Shown here in pieces: positions 45,613 through 57,671 of a stretch of DNA of 64,000 bases. The notes under the pieces were generated by a model, which saw only the letters and a program-made list of their open reading frames with translations, made no database searches and was not told where the DNA came from. This stretch comes from Serendipita indica DSM 11827 (Eukaryota; Basidiomycota; Agaricomycetes; Sebacinales; Serendipitaceae): positions 868,001-932,000 of the forward strand of contig CAJVGD010000012.1 in the NCBI GenBank assembly GCA_910890315.1. Direction: 5' to 3'. The position numbers and the translations under genes were made by a program. Numbering within the stretch: the stretch's first letter is position 1; every line of letters begins with the position of its first letter.

Positions 45613-48600
45613 ATGGTCTGGAAGCCGCTCCCAGTGATCGTCTATGGATTCGCCATCCATCCACTCTCGTCGTCTTCATCGGGCTCAAACGATCCAAATA
45701 AACCTCAAAATGGCCGTCTTTCAACCGTAATGGAGCTCGAGCACGAAGAAGAGGACGCGAATCCGTACGTGGTCGCTCTCGAGGTCGGCGACGAAGTCTA
45801 CGCGTTTGAAGAATACGTCGGTGCTGTTCCTAACAACGACGAGAAGAGCTTATGGTATCGAGGGTACGCGTTTCTTTGCTCCTAGCTTGACGATACGTAC
45901 GCTCATCCCCGTGTGGGCTTTGTGTAGCTATGTGGTCTGCTCGCCTCGTCATCCACTCGTAACAGCCGCTGCAGCCGCTGCAGAAGGTCTCCCTGTTGCA
46001 CCTCCGACCAATCTACATGCGGCCATGGAGGAGCCTCAAGTCTTTATTGGAATCTTTCCCGCCTCTCATATTCACGTCCGTGACGAGCTTGCAGACGCCG
46101 AGGGACGTTTACAAGAAGTGTTCAGCCGCATCAATGCTGGATTGGACCCATACATCTCCTTTTCCTCCAGGGACCGTGACGGGCCCATGGAGACCGTTCA
46201 GGAAGAAGAGGAACCCCCGTCCATACCAGAGATTCCCGAAATCTTGACAAGAAAATCTATCAAGCTTGGACCGAGACCCGAGCAAGGGAATGCCCTACGA
46301 GCGCCGGTTCCTGTGAGCCAACCCGTACGACCCGTTTCATCCATGCGGAGTACCTCTCCCATTCAAAAACCACTTCCTCCCCGACCTTCACTCAAATCTG
46401 GTGATGACACGGCCGCAGGTGCAGAGCAGCCATTGATCGACGAAATCTCTAGCGCTTTGAGAGAGTGGCACAACCTCTTGTTCACATATCTCTCCCGACG
46501 GGACTACAAACTGTTCCAAACTGTTCGGGATCATATTGAAGAGCTACATCTTGGCAGGCGCCAGCTCCTTGCCCAGACTCTAAGCGTAGAGGAGACGATG
46601 AACTTGCGGCGAGAGTGCGTCAATCGCCTCGTTCGAGGAAATGTCGCGCAGAATCTTGATGTAATCGTTCGTCATCCAACCTGGGGTGCCCTCGTCACCG
46701 TCGACGTCGAAAGCGAACTCGACGCCCGAAGTTGGGTTGGTGCAATCCCCATGTACGCCATGCAAGTGGCATTGGCCTATATCGATGCCAGTCGTGCAGA
46801 TATTCTCAGTGCAAGCCGGGGAAGCGCAATGGGAGACATTACCAATGCGGTCGTGCCCCGTATTCAAGCCTCTCCCAATGGAGCAACCCCCCTAACCGCA
46901 ACCTTTACCCCCGACTTTTCACAGTTCCCCAACTCTGCAACCGCATCTCAACTCAACCCTTTGCTCTCTAACTCTGGATTCGACACTGGACCGACTCCCT
47001 CTTCCAGCGGTACAAGCAAGTCGGCCAAATTCTTCCACGTCTTCCTAGACTTGCAAGCCTTCGTTGCATCTCCCTGCTCTCCAGGAGAGACGGCGGAACT
47101 CTACTTTTCACTGTATAATAAGCCCGACGCACGATTCCTCACCGAGGAGTTTTGCGTTGTACTCAATCACCAAGGTGCTCTTGCGAGACCCCCCCCAGTG
47201 CAGTCGATGAATGATATTGCCTCTCTGGGTGGTCTTGGCAAAATCCGCACCCTTTTCACCGACCTCGGCTCTCAAGATATCCAGGAGAGCATCTACCTCG
47301 TCTGCAGGATAGTACGAAACGGGAGCATGAAGATTAGTGGGATGCCGAGCTCCAGCGGCTATCCGGGTGCTCTCCCATCGGGCTCGATGAGAAGAGGATC
47401 CGAGCCACTGTTGAATACACTCTCGGAGAATGAGGCACTTGTCGCTCCTTCGACAGCGGGACCATTTACACAGACCTTTGAATCCTCGTCTCAGTCCTTC
47501 AGACGACCGTTTGGATGTGCAGTTCTCGAGCTCACGCAGTTGTCGAAATGGACTGTGGACAAAGCAGAGGCCAGTCAAGCACGAGAGCACACGTTGCCCA
47601 TCTTTGTTCCTACGCGCGAGGTCACGTTTAGCACATTGCACCAGGCGATCATTGCCAGTGAAACGTCAGAATTTGAGAAGAGTCCGAGGTATGATTGTCC
47701 CTTATTTCTAAAAGAGAAGAAGTTCACTCGAATCTAGGGCAGAAATGATTGCCGTGACCGTCAAGATGTTCCATGGAGATGCACCAACCATTATCCGCGA
47801 GAATCCATCACTCCTTCAAGACGTGCCCATCACATCGCGACTCGGCTTTCCCGATGTCGTCTTCCCAGGAGACACCAGGAATGAAGTCTATATTAAACTA
47901 TGGAGCGGTGAATTCTTCTCTGGCACCAGCCAGGGAAGCACCACACCTCGAGGACTAATTGGCCGCGTCCCATCGTTTGCCGGAGCTCTCTCCACCGCCC
48001 GCAATGTCCAAGTCTCTATCGAAGTTCGACATCGCAGTGGCAAGGTCCTGGAAAACGTGATTAGCCCAGGGAGTGGGGAACCACCAATGACCGTTTTCCA
48101 CTCTATGGTTTTCTATCGAAACAACAATCCGACCTTTGGAGAGCTTATCAAATTGCTCATCTCTGTCGACGTCATGGCGGATTGTCACCTGTTCTTCGTG
48201 TTCAGGCATAGGACATCGAAAGAAGGGAGCAGAACGCCTGGAGGGAACAGCAGCAATAGCTCGAAGCACCACAACTCGGATGGTGGTAGCGAAAGGCCAT
48301 TCGCATTTGCATACCTGCCGTTGTTCCCAGATGGGAGAGCGTTCCTGCAAGATGGTCCACATAATCTTGTCCTCTACAAGGCGGATAAGCTACACGCCAT
48401 CCCACCGGATATGTACTATGGCGCACCACCGTATGTTCAGCCAGGGAATCGTGCAGAGTCCATCCTCGTCCCATCGCATTTGATCAAGACGGCTATACCA
48501 ACACAGGATTCACTCATCATCCGTTCATTCCTGTGTTCGACAAAGATCACCCAGAACCCCTGAACTCCTAGGACTGCTTCACTGGGAGCAACTCTCGGAC

Positions 48601-51600
48601 AAAAACGAGCTTTGCACGATCCTGACAAAGTTTACCTTTGTAAGCGAGGTCGAGATTGTCAAGTTCCTGCGGGATATCTTCGACTCGCTCTTCGCCATCC
48701 TCATCTCCAAGGTCAACGAAACGGCGGATATGGATGATCTCATCTTCAACGCACTCGTCACAGTCCTCGGCATTGTCCAAGACCGACGATTCATGAACTT
48801 CCAACCCGTGCTAGATGTTTATATTGATAAGCATTTCACGTGTGCACCAGCGGCATCCAAGATTCTTCGGTCCATGAACCGTCTCCTCAGCGACCCGACT
48901 AGCACCGCCTCTGCCAGTCCCCTTCGGAACGCGCTCAAAGTGTGGCACTATGTATTCCGCTTCGTCATCCGTGCGCGAGAGCTTCAGAGGATCAAAGAAG
49001 CAAACGTCGGCAGCGGTGCAACGAGCGAGCATTTTGAACAAACTTTCAAAAAGGAGCTCACGGTGCACTTGAACGAGGTCAACAAGTTGATGTCGACGAC
49101 CCGACCTGAATCGATCATTGGCGCACAAACCCTTGCCATCCAGCATTTTGCTTCCATTCTGCCGGATCTCGCCAAAGTGTTCACGAATGTCGAAATTGTC
49201 ACTATTGCGACCAAGTTTTCCAATGCAATGCCGATGCCTAAGGGCAAGCTGGTGATATGGAAGCTAATCATGTTCTTGCAATTGGTCAAGGGCTTCTTAT
49301 TCGAGAATGCGCAGTCAAGGGCGTTGCTGGTCGAGTCAGTTGTCAGCTGGATCAAGCCATACTTTGGAAGCTACGACGAGATGTCTCACGTCGGCCAATC
49401 CGAGCTCGAGGCGGCGAGAGACGCTTCCAGGATCGCCTGGCTAGAGAGCTCCCGCCTCTGCGTGACGATCATCGCCGTGATGCTGGCTCATCTACAGCAA
49501 AGCCTCATCAACCCGACCATAGTAGCTGATCGTAAGGCTCTCCGACAGGAGCACGACAATGTTGAATATGTCCTCTCCTTGATGCCGAGGTAAATCACAA
49601 TATGCCACCAACTTTAATTACTCACCATCCCGGCTAGATTGCTCGATACGTATAAGGAGTTCCAAAGTCCAGCCAATGCACGATCGTTGGAGCGAACGCG
49701 ATCACCCGCCACTCTGGTCACACCAGTGCCTACTGTATTTCCATCATCCTATCCCTTCTCGCTGATATCCAGCCTACCAGTCAACAACGGTAGCGACGCC
49801 TCCCCTGGAGCCCCCATTCAAGTGTTCAACTGTTCATTAGGAGAGGCTGCTATTGTATTCCTGGTGCTCATTCTGTCGTCTCCCCGCAAGCATTTGATCG
49901 GCTTCCTCGAGGGCATTCTCGAGATTGAAGGACAGGACAACTTTGCTAACCTTCTCACCAAGATATTCAGGACCGGTCTCTCAATTCTGAGCAACGAGGC
50001 CTTCCCAAAGTCCTGGTTGAATGTCAATATCCTGGCACACAAAGTTCTGCTCAAGATTAGCGACCCGATATCGATACTCCTGATGAAGCATTTCATCCCG
50101 GATCAAAAGGAGGCTTACCAGTTCAACTCAAATCTATGGAGGGACGGATTCGCATTGATACTCAAATTGCTATCAAGTGATCAGCTTGTCATTGAAGAGT
50201 TTAGTCCCCAGGTACAGAAACCTCAACTGCACTCTGATGGCACTTACGACCTTGTAGAAACGTCGAGCTGTCTGGAGACTGGCAGGTGACATCCGTGGCG
50301 AAGGTGCAACGATCTTACTTCGACTCTGGGAGGCTCTCGGATGGCCCGAATCTGTCTCCCAAGATGCTGGTGCCGTGACCCGCTACGGGGTACGTGGCCC
50401 ACCTTTGCTCTAATAAAGCGTACTCATAGCGAAATAGGGTTACCAGGTTGCTTTGAACACCTTGGTTGGCAATGTGCTCGACTTGTGTCTCAGTCACCAC
50501 GATCAACTTCGAAACAACGCAGTCAGCATCCTCTATAGTATGATTGTGTCGGAGTATCACCTATCCGAGCACTTCAACGACATTGAAACGGAATTGGTCA
50601 ACAAGCTCGATTCACTCTTCATGTCCGAATCGAAGAGCGACGACATCTCCCGAGCTTTCTTTATCAACCAGCTTCGTCTCCTTTTCGAGTCTTCAAACGT
50701 CGAAGAACAATTAAGACAACGTGTGTCCGACTTCTTGGACTCTGTCGACCTATTCCTCGAACTACTGATGAACGTACGGGAACTACCCGATGGGGAGGAA
50801 TATCAGGATGACCGAGTGATTGCCACCCTTCGTTTGATGAATTTCATTCGTCGTATAGGGCGTGATGAGATTTACATCAAGTATGTACATCAACTTGTCA
50901 ATGTGAGTTTAAATCCGATCCGGAAACCCCGTGACTAATTGCTTGTAGATGCATCTTCAGAGCCAAAACTACGTCGAAGCTGCACTAACACTCAAACTGC
51001 ACGCCGATTTATACGAGTGGGACCTGAACGCATTCGTTCCGCCAATGGCAGATCTGGATCTTCCTCAACAATCCCACTTCGTACGGAAGGAGACTCTATG
51101 CCTCCTCATCCTGGACTATTTGGGTGCGTTGCAGATAGACCTTAGATACTTTAGCTCACCTTTAGCTAGGCAAAGGCAAAGCATGGGAGAGTGCTGTTGA
51201 GGTTTGCAAGGAATTGGCATACCAGCATATGGAGGTCACATTCAACTAGTGAGTTTTGCTCGACTGTTAATTGTTCTAACCTGCCATAGTCATCGTTTGT
51301 CCGAAATACTCTTACATCAAGCGACTCTCCTCGAGCACATTGTGACCGACCAACGGTACTATTCTGAGTACTTCCGTGTATCCTTCCACGGGAGTTTTCC
51401 AGTGGCTTTAAGGAACAAGCAGTTCATCGTGGGTTATTTCTGTCCTTGCACAATTTCCAGCTCACTCCATTCTAGTATCGAGGGGACGTATGGGAGAAAT
51501 ACCCAGCGTTCTGCGAACGGATGATCAGCAAGTATCCTGGGGCTCAGTTGATTAAGACTGCCAGCGAACCTTCAGACGAGATTCGGTTTGGGACGGCCCT

Positions 51601-52939
51601 GTATATTCAATGCACACAAGTCACACCAGAGCCGGATCGCTCGTTACCGATATTTACCAACCCTGATGTACCAGCGGCGGTTAGAACATACTATGAGCAT
51701 AGGTATGCGCAATTTGTAACTCATAAATTCGGGCGCTCATGACACCACTAGCGCTATCAACGTCTTCAGCTGCACGCGACCGTTCACCAAGGACCCGGTA
51801 ACTGACGAGAAGCCTCGTTTCAGAGACGTTTGGACCGAGAAGACTTACTTCACTACTGAAGAATCTTTTCCGACTGTACTCAGGCGTTCTGAAGTCATCG
51901 AAATCCAAGTGGTCGAGATTTCTCCTCTGGATAATGCGTTGCTGGATGTCGAGCAAAAGACAAAGGAGCTGCAGATACTGGAAGCCAAGTTTTCTGCACT
52001 CGCAAAAACATCATCGTCTATCAATGCCACGGCATTGACGATGGCTTTGAATACAGTTGTTGATCCTCCATCGGAGAGTGGGGTGCCCGTCTACCGCGAC
52101 TCGTTCCTGAAGACGGAATACCTTGCTCGCAACCCATCGCAGGAGCCATTGTTGCAGAAACTGCGTTCTGCGATTGATGAGCAGGTATGGGCTGCTATCG
52201 CTCTTATCAAATGCTTTTCTGATCATCCTGATAATAGGCTCGTGTGGTAGATCGATGCCTCAAGCTCCATGGTGCCTTGTGTGCCCCAGAGATGATGTCC
52301 TTCCACGACACGCTTATGCGCTTTTTCCGCACAAACTTCCACGACGAGATTCAACGCTTACCAGCAGATTCTTCTACCAACTTAGACCCTGACATTGTTT
52401 CCAAACAAGACGGCATCTCACGAGGTGGATATGAGGGCGGAGGGATCGGCGAATGGGGAGAATCTCGTGAGCGAGCTAACTCGATCGCTTTGAGTGCAAA
52501 TGGTACAACTGGTCCTCAAGGAATGACAACGCTTGTGGGCCAGGGGTCGTTCATGATCCCACCCCTCGCCTTTGGACAAGTCCCTGGTGCAGGCATCACA
52601 GGGCCTCCACCTACCCCGGGTGGTAGTCGTTTCTTGGCAGAGAATACTCGACAGCAGACGCCACTCCAACGCAACTTGGCGAGATTGACGCGGTATGGCA
52701 TGTCGTCCATCACGTCTGGTCCAGGAGATCGACCACCCATGCCGGACCGTAATCTTGCGAGTGACGCCGACGCAACTAGCCAGCAAGGGTCAATGATCAA
52801 CGTCGGTAACGGGCCGGGTCTCGTCGGATCGTCGAGAGCGTCGGTACAAGCAACAGCGAGAGATGTCGCGAGCACTATTTCTGCAGCCGCAAAGTCACGT
52901 ATTTCGAGGATGGGGAGCTTTAGTTGGCGTCGAGGATGA
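45613..52939 (+). CDS. DOCK-family Rho-GTPase GEF
   Basis: Large guanine-nucleotide exchange factor (about 2,200 residues) for Rac/Cdc42, working with ELMO to drive actin and polarity; cytosol and cell cortex. The N-terminus has an SH3-like domain (VVALEVGDEVYAFEEYVG, later FIGIFPASHIHV), then a poly-proline site KPLPPRP, a helical region, and a C2/DHR-1 domain (NEVYIKLWSGEFF, VQVSIEVRHRSGKVLENVI). The long helical middle holds LCTILTKFTFVSEVEIVKFL. The DHR-2 catalytic region includes YVEAALTLKLHADLYEWD, AYQHMEV, RYYSEYFRVSFHG and the hallmark VVEISPLDNALLDVEQKTKE. The C-terminal tail is Ser/Gly-rich and ends SRMGSFSWRRG. Intron count is about 12. Closest animal relatives are DOCK1/2 type (SH3 present). 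Fungal Dck1 links to cell-wall integrity and mitophagy by analogy. Confidence 0.88.
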
Positions 52940-53294
52940 GGTCCAAAATCACCCAGAGCCACCCTTGTGCTAATTTAATCAAGATGACTTGTACCGACGA
53001 CTTCATATCGCTTTAATTGTCTCTGTTGGATTATCTTTGTTGTTTGCTAATGCGATCAGAAATTTCTATCGAATCGAATTAGCTGTGCACCGCGAGATGA
53101 CTATTGCCAGCGGACAGCGCTAGCTTGCAGACTCTGAACAGGCCAAATCTACCATGATTGGGCTTCCATCAGGACAGAAAGTCAAATAAAGTGTTCTAGC
53201 GTACGAGTATGATACACATTAGCCAGACAGTTCTGGTCTTGTAATACATATGGATAGCCAAAACTGCGCACCCTCAACGTTGTAGCAATTCTGT
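52940..53294. other. Convergent 3-prime spacer
   Basis: 355 bases between the DOCK and NSE4 stop codons. No gene was recognised. Confidence 0.4.
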
Positions 53295-54562
53295 TCATAC
53301 CAAGAACCTGTCGTCCTTGATCTCTTGATCGAAATCGTCCGGGCGGGTCCTGTGGGGAATGTATTTGGATTTCTTCAGATTGAATAAATCGCGTGCTTCC
53401 TAGAAGCAGTCAGATCGGGTCTGAAGGAGGACCTAGATCTGCGTACCCGCCATACGTCTGCTGTCAATTTGAAGACTGTTTGCTTTTTCTGTTCGTCGCC
53501 CCGTTCTTCCTCGGTTGGCGCCTCGCTGGCATCTCCATAAAGATTAGCACATAGTAAGAGTGGCGACTAGGCACCTACAGAGAGTGAGGAGGCCCGTCTC
53601 CTCGTTTGGAAAGACGGCCGCACGACCGTCTCGGACAAGAAAACTGACATAGAAGATGTTCTCGATGCTCTGAGCATAACTCTCCGGATCGATCACGAAC
53701 TCGAAAAAGTTGACGCCGTTCTCGTCAACTTCATGGAGCTTCTGGCTGACAAGCCGTACCATCTTAGTCGTTTCGTTCTCCGAACGCTGGACATCCTCTG
53801 GACGCAATTCCTGTGGTTGTACCTCATCCCTCTTATTCTTTTGTAATCGTGCACGGGTCGTCTTCTTTCGCTCTTTGGCTTCTATTGCCAATGGGCCGAG
53901 CCTGGCAATCTGTTAGTACATGCGTAAACCTTATGGTATTACTTACATAAAATCCATAGCAGGAGCCTTGTGCGAATACAAGTACGCTCGTGTACCAATC
54001 TTCCTCCAGTTGAGCTGTTGTGTGTCGTCTATGAGCTCGTCGGCATCCTCCCGTTCATCCCCTGCTGAGCCGCCCATATAGGATACAAGCTCGGCTATAT
54101 ATTCGTCCACGTCAAAGGAGGATGCATCATGCTTCATTGCACGAGCCATCGCTGCTCCCATTTCTGCGTTTTGAAGCATGACCTTTGAATCGAGGGTTGC
54201 CTCTTGCGGTGCCTTGACTGTATAGCTGAAGTTTAGCTCCAAATACCACTAACATGTCATACCGTCTTTGAAATACGCGTCTGCTCTACGCTGACTATCC
54301 AACAAGTCCCCGATCCGAATATTGGCCATGTCCGTGCGCTGCTCTGGAAGATGTTTTGTAAGCTCTAAACCGCGTATTTTACGCGCATAACGCGTCCCAA
54401 GAGCGTACCTTCTTGGTGGTTCAAGATCTGTCGATATTTTGCTCTGAGCTTTCGTTTCTCCTCCGTCGTCTGGTCCGGATCGTAAATCATCCCTTCTCTG
54501 TTTTCTTGGCTTTCGTGCACATCTTCCATCTCCTCTTCGGCGCCATCTCCCCCTTGTCTCAT
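53295..54562 (-). CDS. NSE4: SMC5/6 complex subunit Nse4 (kleisin)
   Basis: Kleisin that bridges the heads of SMC5 and SMC6 in the DNA-repair complex; nuclear. The start was set at ATG 54562 (MRQGGDGAEEEMEDV) because the ARPC4 gene begins at 54644 on the other strand; an earlier Met at 54655 would overlap it. Motifs: MIYDPDQTTEEKRKLRAKYR (N-terminal Smc5-neck helix), ELTKHLPEQRTDMANIRIG, FDVDEYIAELVSYMGG, NWRKIGTRAYLYSHKAPAMD. The C-terminal winged-helix Nse4 domain reads QELRPEDVQRSENETTKMV, FFEFVIDPESYAQSIENIF and SFLVRDGRAAVF. The last exon ends IPHRTRPDDFDQEIKDDRFL. Length is near the family norm of 350-400. Several short introns. Confidence 0.9.
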
Positions 54563-54643
54563 CGTTTGCGCCGTTCGTTTTGGGTTGCGGTGGCGAACAA
54601 AGTGTGAGCAAAGGCTGCCTCCGACCGCGACATCGAGTTTGCC

Positions 54644-55500
54644 ATGGTGAGGCATTTCAATCCCACATCCTATGAGATTGACGTATATTCTGCTAATCAA
54701 AGTCTCCTCAGTCGTCGCTCAGACCATATCTCGTTGCAGTCCGATCCACGTTGACTGCGGCAATGGCGCTCGAGAATTTCGCGTCTCAGGTTTGCTATTA
54801 CAGTCAGATTTAGATCAATACAACTGAAAGCATCGTTTCAGGTCGTGGAAAGACACAATAAGCCAGAAGTCGAAGCTGGGTGGGTGTTCGCCACGAGGAT
54901 TGCGGTACTGGAATACTCAATATGCGATTATACTATCCAGCACATCAATAGAAGCGCTATTAAATCCTCTCGTCATCTCGCGCAACGAAAAGGAGCAAGT
55001 CCTCATCGAACCCTCCATCAATTCCGTTCGCATGTCGATTCGCATCAAGCAGCAGGATGACATCGAAAGGATTCTCTGCCACAAGTTTACTCGGTTCATG
55101 ATGATGCGCGCAGAGAACTTTGTGATTCTCAGACGGAAGCCAGTAACAGTCGGTAGATCTTAGCTTCAGCGAAAGAAGATTAATGACTTCGTTAGGGTTA
55201 TGATATCTCGTTCCTTATCACCAACTTTCATGCCGAGACCATGCTCAAGCACAAGCTAGTCGACTTTATCATCCAGTAAGTAGACGGTAGCCGTACGCGA
55301 CAGATTTCTCATGGCCTATACCTCAGGTTCATGGAAGAAGTCGATAAGGAAATCAGTGAAACCCGCTTGAGTCTCAACGCTCGCGCTCGTATAGTTGCCG
55401 AGTCTTACCTCGCCACCGTAAGTTTCCCCTTCTTTGTTACTGTACTTGACTCATTGCTTCCTTTCCATTTCACTTGGACTGGGCTTTATAGTTTGGTTGA
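54644..55500 (+). CDS. ARPC4: Arp2/3 complex subunit 4 (p20)
   Basis: Core subunit of the branched-actin nucleator. Seven exons (54644-54646, 54712-54789, 54842-54879, 54941-55148, 55196-55275, 55327-55417, 55492-55500) sum to 168 residues, the same length as human ARPC4. Exon 1 is only the ATG, followed by donor GTGAGG. The protein then reads [104 protein letters not shown] and [13 protein letters not shown]. The last exon holds three codons. The conserved family length and blocks make the odd microexon start convincing. It is divergent with NSE4 (81 bases). Confidence 0.93.
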
Positions 55501-55805
55501 TGCAAGCTGTCGACAAACGAAAATATTATTACAATCTTCGAGTCCAATCGGCCAATTTTGTGTGCGAAGACCCTGTATTGAGAGCAGCAAAGGAAGCGTT
55601 CTTTCCACTCGTCGTCTGCCTAAAAAGCACTATAAGACATTAGCGTCAGCAGCGCTCAATGGTCTTGAAATATAAGAATTCACCTTGCCACTGAGATGAG
55701 GGAATGTTAGCCGCACTACTTCGATATCACTCTCATTTGGGGATTCCGATTCAAACATTCAAACCAAACTTGACCTCTACCTTGCCCTTCAAAGACGGCG
55801 CCGAA

Positions 55806-56947
55806 ATGCCTTGTCCAAGGAAAGCTGTTCAAAGTTTGAAAGGACACACGGGACCTGTGCATGTTGTGTCATATTCCCGCGGTGCGGCGTCATATTGCTT
55901 GTCTGGTGGTCAAGATAGGTCTATACGGCTTTGGAATCCGAAAACTGGTGCAGAAATAAAAAGATATATTGCCCATGGATACGAAGTCTTAAGCATTTCC
56001 TGGTATGTGCGCAATCCTTCTGGTTGGCCTGATTTGAATGACCAATTACAGCGCACACGACAACGCAAAACTGGTATCTGGTGGTGGTGACAAGAGTGTA
56101 TTCTATTGGGATGTCGCTACTGGTCAAACGATACGGCGCATTCCGGGGCACGCAGCCAGAATCAATGCTGTTTCGTTCAACGAGGACGCTTCTGTAGTTG
56201 CGAGTGGTAAGATGACTAGATACCATCTCAATTATGTATTGACATTGATCAGGATCCTTTGATGCCACAGTCAAAATTTGGGATCTAAAGTGGGTCCTTC
56301 TACACCCTCGGCCAATGTGCTCATTCCCGATCGGCTAGTTAAGGGCTCAAGCAAGGTCTCCCATACAATCACTTGAAGAGTCGCGGGATGCGATTCAAAC
56401 ACTCTATGTCGGACCGCAGGAAATCATCACTGGGTCTGTTGATGGGCACGTCCGAACGTATGATCTGAGAAAAGGCCAGCTAACAAGCGATTACATGGGC
56501 CGTAAGTCTTCACCTTGTTTCGGAATCTCGATGCTTAGTTATCAAGACCCAATCACGAGCATTGTTCCCACCAAAGATCAACAAACATTGCTCGTAACAA
56601 CATTGGATGCCAAGATACGGCTCCTAGATCGCAAAACAGGTCAAGTTCTTAACACTTTCTCTGGCCACAAACACGACTCATATCGCTGCCGTGCCGTTTT
56701 CGACGTTAAGGAGGAGTGTGTAATATTTGGCGATGAGGAAGGGCGCATTTGGGCATGGGATCTCGTAACGGTCGGTCCATCTTAAAAGTGAGACCAATTT
56801 TTCTCACAATGTCTCCAGGCAGCGCCCCTTCCTCCGGATCCGGAGCGTGTCCACGAAAAGGCGATACTGTGGACGGAATATCATCCATTGAACGATGCAC
56901 TCTTGACTGCTAGCTCCGATGGGATGATATCTTTATGGGAAATGTAA
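55806..56947 (+). CDS. WDR83: WD-repeat protein WDR83 (MORG1)
   Basis: Seven-bladed WD40 scaffold; in animals it organises the ERK cascade and is also found in spliceosomes. ATG 55806 begins MPCPRKAVQSLKGHTGPVH; an upstream in-frame Met at 55704 adds unconserved residues and was not chosen. WD units: CLSGGQDRSIRLWNPKTG, HGYEVLSIS, LVSGGGDKSVFYWDVATGQ, IRRIPGHAARINAVSFNED, GSFDATVKIWDLK, ITGSVDGHVRTYDLRKGQL, SDYMG, LVTTLDAKIRLLDRKTGQV, FGDEEGRIWAWDLV, YHPLNDALLTASSDGMISLW. Block-for-block match with human WDR83 is strong (GSVDGRVRRYDLRMGQLFSDYVG). Several short introns. Confidence 0.9.
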
Positions 56948-57221
56948 TTAGAGAACAACGTTCATTTCCTTTTAGTCTGCAATCGACATCTTGTTCCCGG
57001 CCTATGATCGTAATCCGACAAAGACACTAGTAGACCACTTAGAGTTCCTTCTCTGTCCAAAGGTATCGAAAACATCTGACACTTTCAGCTTGCATCTGTT
57101 CTGAGTGAACCTCGCGCTGTGTTGAAGATCTTTGACAGAGGAATATTGAACAAGTTCCTTGGTGCAATCATGTGAATTTGCGCGGAAATATACTGCATTG
57201 AGTACGGGAAAAAGTAATGCT

Positions 57222-57507
57222 CTAATGATGTGCAGCCTTGTCGTGATGACCATGCGCCCCATGAGCGTCCCAGGGATGAGCTCCCTGAAGGATAGAACGA
57301 CCGTATGTCAGAAATAAAATATCGTAAGCTCAAATGCCAAATCCTACCAAAAGCTTTGCACCGTCGTGTCTGTTTCGACGGGTCAGCATGAGCTACCGAC
57401 GGCATTTATTGAAAGAGAAGACCAGTGAAAGAAGCTCACTTTGCTCGGTAGAAGATGAAGAACCACATTGATGCGCCGAGGACCTGCGAGAGTACTCTAA
57501 ACCGCAT
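57222..57507 (-). CDS. NDUFB2: Mitochondrial complex I subunit NDUFB2-like
   Basis: Tiny single-span accessory subunit of NADH:ubiquinone oxidoreductase, in the mitochondrial inner membrane. Three exons (57507-57440, 57369-57348, 57284-57222) with introns of 70 and 63 bases encode 50 residues: MRFRVLSQVLGASMWFFIFY, then RAKHDGAKLLGAHPWDAHGA and a His-rich tail (HGHHDKAAHH). The core MWFFIFYRAKHDGAKLLGAHPW matches the NDUFB2 hallmark ([23 protein letters not shown] in mammals). It is divergent with the zinc-knuckle gene. An additional N-terminal exon cannot be excluded, but the ATG at 57507 suffices for the mature-like part. Confidence 0.75.
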
Positions 57508-57671
57508 CGCGGGCGGATGAGGGTGGAAGCCTTGAAGGATTCGAGGTCACAATTAGAATAAAACCTGAATCTATGAGTATTTCTCGTTACCGGTATAGTG
57601 ACCACCGCCCATAGTCTGTCGAAGTTGGAGTTCAAGTTTGTTGAACTCAGACTCGACGACGACAGCGCGCC

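Noticed and set aside
55434-55643. Frame of 69 codons after ARPC4 ([16 protein letters not shown])
   Set aside because: It lies beyond the ARPC4 stop that gives the exact family length; likely 3-prime UTR.
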